Source: Spirochaetota bacterium
GTDB taxonomy: Bacteria > Spirochaetota > Spirochaetia > Treponematales > UBA12059
Assembly: GCA_026398615.1 (NCBI GenBank)
Contig: JAPLSN010000020.1
Location: forward strand, 1-57,290
Direction: 5' to 3'
DNA: 57,290 nucleotides
Shown: positions 52,310 through 57,290 of the stretch, piece by piece
How the letters are laid out: every line of letters starts with the position of its first letter
Numbering within the stretch: the first letter of the stretch is position 1
Notes under the pieces: model-generated
Database searches by the model: none
What the model was told of the DNA's origin: nothing
Seen by the model: the letters and a program-made list of their open reading frames with translations, nothing else
Made by a program: the position numbers and the translations under genes

Positions 52310-53935
52310 ATGCTTTCACGAAGGAAGTTCATGTACTCAGCCGCGGCGATTCTGGCAGTCCTAACGCTATTCGCCTCGTGCGGAGCCAAGAAGGTAGCGC
52401 CCGTCGCGACCGGCAAGATCGTGTTCGCACTGCAGAGCGAGCCCGACGGTTATGATCCGGGGATAACGAACAACTCGTTCGCCTCTCCGTTCATGAACCA
52501 GCTGTTCGAGGGCCTCGTGACCTACAACGCATTAGGCGAGATAGTCCCCGGCAACGCCGAGAGCTGGACCATCTCCCCTGACGGCAAGGTCTACACGTTC
52601 GCGCTCAGGAAGAACCTCAAGTGGTCGAACGGAAAGCCCTTGACCGCAAAAGACTACCGGTACTCGCTCATGCGCGTACTCGATCCCAAGACCGGCGCGC
52701 GCTACGCCGACATGCTGACCGTGTACGTGGTCGGAGCCGAGGAGTATTTCGGCGGCAAGGGACCCAAGGAATCCGTCGGCATCAAGGTCATCAACGATTA
52801 CAGCCTCCAGATCACGCTCAAGGAGCCGGCGCCATACTACCTCGGAATCCTGGCGATGTGGGTGTATTCTCCGGTTAACCAGCAAGCCGTCGAGGCGAGC
52901 CCCGAGCGCTGGACTATGGATCCCGCCACGTTCATCAGCAACGGCCCCTTCAAGGTCGTCTCGATAAAGATGGGTGAGGGCGTCGTGCTCCAGAAGAACG
53001 AATTCTACTGGAACGCCGATGCTGTTAAGCTCGCTGAGATTAATTTCAGGTTCATACTCGAGCCCGCCACCGCCTTGAGCGCCTTTGAGAAGGGCGAGAT
53101 AGACGGATTCAGGGAAGTACCTGCCTCCGATATCCCGCGTCTGCGAACCGGTAGCGACGCCTTCCATATCCTGCCAGCCTTTGGGACCACGTTCTACGAC
53201 GTGAATACCACCAAGAAGCCGTACAGCGACCCGAAGGTCCGCCGCGCCCTGGCTTTGGCTTTGGATCGCGACGAGCTTATCGACAACGTGCTCCAGGCTC
53301 CCAGCACGCCGACCATCGCGCTGGTAGCCCCCGGCTACGTCTTCGGCGGCGTCGACTTCACCGAAGCCCACAAGAAATACGGCTTCAGTTCCAAGGCCAG
53401 CGTCGAAGAGGCCAAAAAACTCCTCGCCGAAGCCGGCTTCCCGGATGGCAAAGGCTTCCCCGTCCTCGAGTTGAGCTATTATACCAACGCAACCGTAAAG
53501 AAGATGGTCGAGGCGATGCAGCAGATGTGGGAAAAGAACCTTAACATCAAGGTCAAGATCAAGGTTCAGGATTGGGCCATCTACTACGCCGGTATCCAGA
53601 AACTCGATTACGACATCGGCGCCATGGGCTGGGGCGGCGATTACCTCCACCCGATGACCTTCCTCCAGCTGTTCACGTCTAGCAGCACCAACAACAACGC
53701 AGGCTACAAGAATCCCGAGTACGACGCCCTTGTGGCGAAAACCATCAACGAGACCGACCCCGCCAAGGCCGTCGAACTAATGCACCAGGTCGAGGACATC
53801 TTCGTAAGGGACCTGCCGGTCATATCGCTCTACTCGAGGAGCAATACGATCATGGTCGCTCCGTACATCAAGAACTGGGCCCTGACCGCACTTGCCAATC
53901 TGTACTTCAAAGACGCATACATAGAAAAGAAATAG
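52310..53935 (+). CDS. oppA: Oligopeptide ABC transporter substrate-binding lipoprotein (OppA/SBP_bac_5)
   Basis: The protein has 541 residues. A strong AAGGAGG precedes the ATG. A signal peptide ends in lipobox LFASC, which anchors the protein to the membrane. SBP_bac_5 landmarks are FMNQLFEGLVTYNALGEIVP, NAESWTISPDGKVYTFALRK, LKWSNGKPLTAKDYRYSLMR, VLDPKTGAR and the C-terminal TDPAKAVELMHQVEDIFVRD. It captures oligopeptides in the periplasm for the OppBCDF complex. The location of the binding-protein gene last in the operon, not first, is a small oddity. A terminator hairpin follows. Confidence 0.93.
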   Translation: MLSRRKFMYSAAAILAVLTLFASCGAKKVAPVATGKIVFALQSEPDGYDPGITNNSFASPFMNQLFEGLVTYNALGEIVPGNAESWTISPDGKVYTFALRKNLKWSNGKPLTAKDYRYSLMRVLDPKTGARYADMLTVYVVGAEEYFGGKGPKESVGIKVINDYSLQITLKEPAPYYLGILAMWVYSPVNQQAVEASPERWTMDPATFISNGPFKVVSIKMGEGVVLQKNEFYWNADAVKLAEINFRFILEPATALSAFEKGEIDGFREVPASDIPRLRTGSDAFHILPAFGTTFYDVNTTKKPYSDPKVRRALALALDRDELIDNVLQAPSTPTIALVAPGYVFGGVDFTEAHKKYGFSSKASVEEAKKLLAEAGFPDGKGFPVLELSYYTNATVKKMVEAMQQMWEKNLNIKVKIKVQDWAIYYAGIQKLDYDIGAMGWGGDYLHPMTFLQLFTSSSTNNNAGYKNPEYDALVAKTINETDPAKAVELMHQVEDIFVRDLPVISLYSRSNTIMVAPYIKNWALTALANLYFKDAYIEKK

Positions 53936-53943
53936 TTCCTTCG

Positions 53944-53979
53944 CCACGCCGTGCCCCGGCTTGTTCGGGAGCGGCGTGG
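53944..53979 (+). terminator. Terminator hairpin of the opp operon
   Basis: CCACGCCG (53944-53951) pairs with CGGCGTGG (53972-53979), with an inner CCCCG/CGGG pairing inside the loop. It lies 8 bp after the oppA stop. Only TATTT follows, so termination may be partial. The next gene converges from the other side. Confidence 0.55.
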
Positions 53980-53994
53980 TATTTCCAGGCATGG

Positions 53995-54972
53995 TCAGGT
54001 CACCAGGATCCTTGATATCTGTCCGTTCGACCCGGCTGCCCATCCGCATCTGCCTGCCTTCTCGAAATCAATGACATTGAAAGACTCTGGATGAAGAACC
54101 GACCACGTCCTGCCGCCATCGTTTGAGACATGGGTTCCCTGCGTACCCGTCGCCACGAGGTATTTCCCTTTCGTTCCTGGTACGTACGCGACGCATGAGT
54201 CGTAACCTGCCTGGGGGAACGTAAGCGCAAGGACCCAGGATAGTCCGCCGTCTGCGGTGTGGACGACCGTATCGGTATTGATTCCAGGCTGAGCGTAATC
54301 GCCGCCGACTGCGCAGGCGGTATCTTCGTCCAGGATCGCGACGGAAAATGCGCCCTGCGAAGGCTTTCCGTGCATCACGGGTAGCTCGCTCACCTTCCAC
54401 GTCCTGCCGCGGTCGCCGCTTATGAAGCCCCTCGCGGCGGATCCTCCGCTGACGAAGCACAGGCCGTCGGCGCCGAAGGTCGCGACACAGGTTCCGCTCG
54501 CTGCGAAGTGAGCCTCGCCTTCTATCATCTCAGGCAGGCTGGAAGCGGGAATGCGCGACCAGGTTTGCCCGGAGTCACTGGTCTCGACCAAGAAACAAGA
54601 GCCATCGAGAGGATCGCCGAGGCAGATACCCGATGTCTCGTCCCAGAAGCCCAAGGCATCCAGAAACACCACTCCTGCCGTGTCGGAGTAAGTTTCCTTC
54701 CAGGTGGAACCCCCGTCGACGGTTTTGAGTATCGTAGCGGGCGACCCGGAACTCATGACGACGGCGCTCGAATCGCTGAAAGCCTTGATGGCGCGGAAAT
54801 CCAGCGTGGCATAGCCGGGGATCGTTGTCCGCTGCCATGTCTGCCCGCCGTCTATGGTCAGCGCGAACGAGCCGTTCGTCCCGCTGACCCAGACGATGCG
54901 GTCGTCAACAACGGATAAACCGCGAATGCCAACGTCTTCAATCGTCGCTTGTTGAATAAAATCGAATCGCAT
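53995..54972 (-). CDS. BNR/Asp-box (YCF48-type) beta-propeller protein
   Basis: The protein has 325 residues. GGAG lies 8 bases before the ATG at 54972. It is built of sialidase-like Asp-box repeats: TIDGGQTWQRT, TVDGGSTWKET, TSDSGQTWSRI, SGDRGRTWKVS, TADGGLSWVL and SNDGGRTWSVL, predicting a seven-bladed propeller. No signal peptide is seen, so it may be cytoplasmic or lack an annotated leader. YCF48-like proteins assist photosystem assembly in cyanobacteria, but in other bacteria the fold has diverse binding or glycosidase roles. No catalytic residues of sialidases are evident. The function is unknown. Confidence 0.75.
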   Translation of the reverse strand: MRFDFIQQATIEDVGIRGLSVVDDRIVWVSGTNGSFALTIDGGQTWQRTTIPGYATLDFRAIKAFSDSSAVVMSSGSPATILKTVDGGSTWKETYSDTAGVVFLDALGFWDETSGICLGDPLDGSCFLVETSDSGQTWSRIPASSLPEMIEGEAHFAASGTCVATFGADGLCFVSGGSAARGFISGDRGRTWKVSELPVMHGKPSQGAFSVAILDEDTACAVGGDYAQPGINTDTVVHTADGGLSWVLALTFPQAGYDSCVAYVPGTKGKYLVATGTQGTHVSNDGGRTWSVLHPESFNVIDFEKAGRCGWAAGSNGQISRILVT

Positions 54973-54991
54973 TCATGGTCTCCTGCATCTA

Positions 54992-55483
54992 TCATTGATG
55001 GTAGCGATGGCAAAATAACATGATTAGCCAGAATGGAAACTTTGACAACAGGAGATTATTCAAGGCGGGAAAGTACATCGGCCTTTGCAAGAAAGCGACA
55101 AGAACGAAGTGAATGTCGCAACAAGGCCTTTGAAGGAAACCTACCTTGGCGACGAGGGCCTCGACGCTCCGGGCCACTCCGTCGGTGCCCAGCACCCCGA
55201 CAACGGTGGTGACACCGGCGTGCAGGGCGTCCGAGACGCGAAGCTCGGGCGTTCGAGTGTGGAATCCGCCTTCGCCGCCCCCTCCGGACACGTGGACGTG
55301 GCCGTCGACGATGCCGGGGACTACGGCGCGACCGCCTGCGTCCAGGACTTCGCAGGGCAGGGGGAAGGCCGATGGATCGATCATCTCCTCCACGGCGAGT
55401 ATCGTGCCCGCGGCCACGAGGATGTCCCTGCGGCCGATGTGTCGGGGAGTGCGGAGGTCGGCGTTCTTTATGAGGAGGAGCAT
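54992..55483 (-). pseudogene. iadA: Truncated isoaspartyl dipeptidase (N-terminal 114 residues retained)
   Basis: The ATG at 55483 has AAAGGA 8 bases upstream. The first 114 residues match the beta-aspartyl dipeptidase N-terminus: LLLIKNADLRTPRHIGRRDI, VVPGIVDGHVHVSGGGGEGG, FHTRTPELRVSDALHAGVTT and VVGVLGTDGVARSVEALVAK, including the HVH metal-binding histidines. Homology ends near 55145. The rest, FLQRPCCDIHFVLVAFLQRP and onward, is unrelated repetitive sequence. Full IadA has about 390 residues, so the gene has lost its C-terminal two thirds, including the Lys and Asp metal ligands. It once would have cleaved isoaspartyl dipeptides, a plausible partner of peptide uptake by the neighbouring opp genes. 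Confidence 0.75.
55078..55140. repeat. Direct repeat with internal inverted repeat at the iadA breakpoint
   Basis: GGCCTTTG occurs at 55080-55087 and again at 55126-55133. Between them GCGAC (55096-55100) and GTCGC (55115-55119) form a short inverted repeat. The unit sits exactly where iadA homology ends, so it may be the arm of a small repetitive element involved in the truncation. Confidence 0.35.
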
Positions 55484-55622
55484 GGGCACATCCTTTCGCG
55501 TGTTGCGAACATATGAGTAATAAAGCAATTTTCGTGCCATCCCTTGCCGCCGATGGGCTGCGAATTAGTGCAACCCAATGACATAATAACAGCCTCTGTG
55601 GTAAAGTCGAGGCTGCTCCAGG

Positions 55623-56323
55623 TGTCCAGGGTCACGATAAACGGACCACCCAGGGGTACGATGCTCTCCATTCCGGAAGGATCCGGAGGGCAGAAGGGGT
55701 ACCGAAGGGTGAATGCCGAATTACTTTGGACCATACACCTACGGCTGCGAGCCGATTCATCGAGCAACACCGCAACCTGGTTCTCGCATGCCCTCCGGGT
55801 ATCGGCACGTCGCACATCGCCCAGGCGCTCGGCCATGAAACCGCCCGGCGCGGTCTCGACGTCATCGTCTTCAGGACGCACAGGTTGCTCGAACGTCTCG
55901 CTCCAGACCGCCTCTCGGGCAAGCGTTCACAGATACTCACGAAGCGCTGCCTGGATGCCGGGCTTCTGATACTCGATGATTTCGCCTTCAGGCCGTACAG
56001 CCGGCTCGAGACGGAACTCCTGCATGCGCTCTCCGATGAGCGCCTTGCCGAGTGCTCGATCATCGTCACATCCAACCGGCCGCCAGAGGATCGGTTCTCC
56101 GTTTTCCCCGATCCGGTCGTCGGCGGCGCCATCATGGATCGGCTGGTTTCCGGCGCGATCAAGCTTATCGTAAGCTCGGGAAGATCGTACCGTAAGGTGG
56201 GCGCGTTCCGACAAGAGACCCAGGCGGTTTCCGCTTGACCGAGGGAAATACGGGGCTCTACTATTGAACTACCCCCTGGGGGAATTTCCATGACTCTACG
56301 GGGAATTATCGTGACCCTCGACA
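55623..56323 (+). mobile_element. 701-bp remnant of an IS21-family element
   Basis: The terminal inverted repeats TGTCCAGGGTCACGATAA (55623-55640) and TTATCGTGACCCTCGACA (56306-56323) match at 17 of 18 positions. They begin with TG and end with CA, as in IS21 elements. Between them is a truncated IstB-like ATPase gene; IstA is absent. Normal IS21 elements are 2-2.5 kb, so this copy has lost about two thirds of its length. No target duplication is visible (flanking CCAGG and TTTCG differ). Confidence 0.65.
55726..56238 (+). pseudogene. IstB-like ATPase remnant (IS21 helper)
   Basis: The open frame begins with TTG at 55726 and encodes 170 residues. FIEQHRNLVLACPPGIGTSH corresponds to the IstB start of the ATPase domain, where the Walker A GPPGTGKTHLA has become CPPGIGTSHIA with the essential Lys replaced by Ser. 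GLLILDDFAFRPYSRLETEL (Walker B) and SIIVTSNRPPEDRFSVFPDP match the rest of IstB. About 90 N-terminal residues are missing. It would not hydrolyse ATP and is a relic inside the IS21 remnant. Confidence 0.7.
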
Positions 56324-56483
56324 TTTCGCGAGAGCATGACGGCCTCCTCCCGGCGCAAGACTCGATCAGGGTCTGCATGGCGCCCGCCTGCGGCCCCCGA
56401 CCACGTTAGGCCGCATGGCCCTCACGATGCACGATGACCAACCTGCGCGTGGCGCAGCATGGATTCGCATGAAGAGGTGGACC

Positions 56484-57290
56484 ATGAAACACAGACTCAT
56501 GTCGCTCCTTCCAGTCTTCGTCCTCGTTCTCGCAGGTCTCTCTTCCTGCAACTCGGGACCGGAGACCTATTCCTTCAGGTCCCCGCCCGCTCCGGAGACG
56601 CAGGCTGACGCCGAGACGGCACCCCCGCCCTGGGAACTCCACGAGGACATCCTCTTCGCCTCTCCCGGAGGCATCGACCTGAAGATGGATATCGCCGTCC
56701 CGCGGAACGCGGCCAAGCCCGCTCCACTCCTTCTCTATTTTCCGGGCAACTCGTATGGCATGGATGCGGACCTGTATCAGATCAGATGGTGGAAAGAGCA
56801 ATACAGGAGCATGATCAAGGATGCCGCCTCCAGGGGCTACGTCGCTGTCGCGTGCAATCACCGGCCCCTCCTCAGGCTCAAGGCGAGCGGGGAGGCCTAT
56901 CCTTTCGGAGCGATACTGGAGGACGCGAGGGGCGCGTCGCGCTTTCTCTTCGCCCACGCGCGGGAGTACGGCATAGACACCACGCGCTTCGCCGTCCTCG
57001 GCTGGTCTTCCGGAGGCCACGTTGCCCTCCAGCTCGCGATGGAGGGCGTGGACCCCGAGGGCAGCCAGGGCGGCTCGTCGGCCTATCCGGTCAAGGCCTG
57101 CGTGATCAGCTGCTCAGGTATCGACCCGACGGGTTCCTATCGAGCCGATCCGATCGACAATGGCCCGTTCTGGATCCCCCTCATGGGCGCGAGGCTCGAG
57201 GAGGCGCCGGAGCGCTGGCGGGGCGCGAGTCCGGTGAACTTCGTGTCGGAGCGCTCGCCCGCGACCTTCCTGATCTCCGCGGCGTCGGAC
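56484..57290 (+). CDS. Alpha/beta-hydrolase (BD-FAE-like) lipoprotein, 5' part
   Basis: The gene runs off the window end; 269 residues are visible. ATG at 56484 has GAGG 6 bases upstream (ATG 56469 is in frame but without support). The signal peptide ends in lipobox LSSC (about residue 22). A short Pro/Glu-rich linker leads to an alpha/beta-hydrolase of the esterase/acetylxylan-esterase-like group: oxyanion-region PAPLLLYFPGNSYGMDAD, YVAVACNHRPLLRL and nucleophile elbow VLGWSSGGHVALQLA with Ser in GWSSG. The acid and histidine of the triad would lie beyond the window. It is probably an envelope-attached esterase. Confidence 0.85.
   Translation, partial: MKHRLMSLLPVFVLVLAGLSSCNSGPETYSFRSPPAPETQADAETAPPPWELHEDILFASPGGIDLKMDIAVPRNAAKPAPLLLYFPGNSYGMDADLYQIRWWKEQYRSMIKDAASRGYVAVACNHRPLLRLKASGEAYPFGAILEDARGASRFLFAHAREYGIDTTRFAVLGWSSGGHVALQLAMEGVDPEGSQGGSSAYPVKACVISCSGIDPTGSYRADPIDNGPFWIPLMGARLEEAPERWRGASPVNFVSERSPATFLISAASD

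Noticed and set aside
55726-56238. Functional DnaA/DnaC-like helicase loader
   Set aside because: The Walker A lysine is replaced and the N-terminal part is missing.
55623-56323. Possible toxin-antitoxin or defence gene from an AAA-like ATPase
   Set aside because: Sequence matches IstB and lies between IS21-type ends, so a transposon relic is the better explanation.

Overview
The window is a high-GC (roughly 65%) bacterial segment that looks like a free-living or gut-associated spirochaete, most likely from a metagenome. This placement is an inference. It rests on a spirochaete-type glycogen synthase, the abundance of periplasmic and lipoprotein genes, a giant beta-strand-repeat surface protein with a FlgD-like C-terminal domain, large outer-membrane beta-propeller/barrel proteins and paralogous sugar-binding proteins. 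I found no rRNA, tRNA or CRISPR array. Both window ends cut through genes.

Layout. 1-4532: 3' part of a giant repeat surface protein, with a frame break at about 1452. 4533-4869: gene-free, with a decorated 3' repeat and a 17-bp hairpin. 4870-8172: divergent DUF362 ferredoxin-like gene and an unusual DUF4145/zinc-ribbon/formylglycine-generating-enzyme fusion. 8179-10223: LacI regulator and M28 peptidase. 10246-16343: VWA protein, LysM-M23 peptidase, PTS enzyme I, Der GTPase, MerR regulator. 16359-26258: transglutaminase/TPR protein, thioredoxin reductase, GH3 glycosidase, GNAT acetyltransferase, degenerate DapF-like protein, RNase HII, and an outer-membrane gluzincin/propeller/barrel protein. 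26289-29687: a truncated TSCPD gene and IleRS. 29881-31567: periplasmic sensor-like protein, ECF sigma factor and probable anti-sigma factor. 31623-36851: glgA operon with a three-module membrane protein, an EamA exporter and mannonate dehydratase.

37012-46222 is a coherent sugar-sensing and uptake locus: sugar-binding protein, LytS/YesM-type histidine kinase, AraC-type response regulator, a second (lipoprotein) sugar-binding protein, then ChvE-MmsA-MmsB, a multiple-monosaccharide ABC importer. The organisation matches a periplasmic-binding-protein/kinase/regulator three-component sensor driving the transporter. A decayed IS1380-family element (46328-48008) separates it from an oligopeptide ABC importer operon (oppB-C-D-F-A, 48207-53935). 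After that comes a decaying end: a BNR/YCF48-type protein, a truncated isoaspartyl dipeptidase gene, a 701-bp IS21-derived remnant and the start of an alpha/beta-hydrolase lipoprotein cut by the window end.

The most interesting recurrent signal is that at least six genes have a sigma70-like -10 box only 6-9 bp before the start codon, mostly with a 17-bp spacer to a -35 box and no Shine-Dalgarno. This implies frequent leaderless mRNAs (6148, 10281, 12534, 22552, 26328, 37012). All functional calls come from reading motifs; no database search was run.
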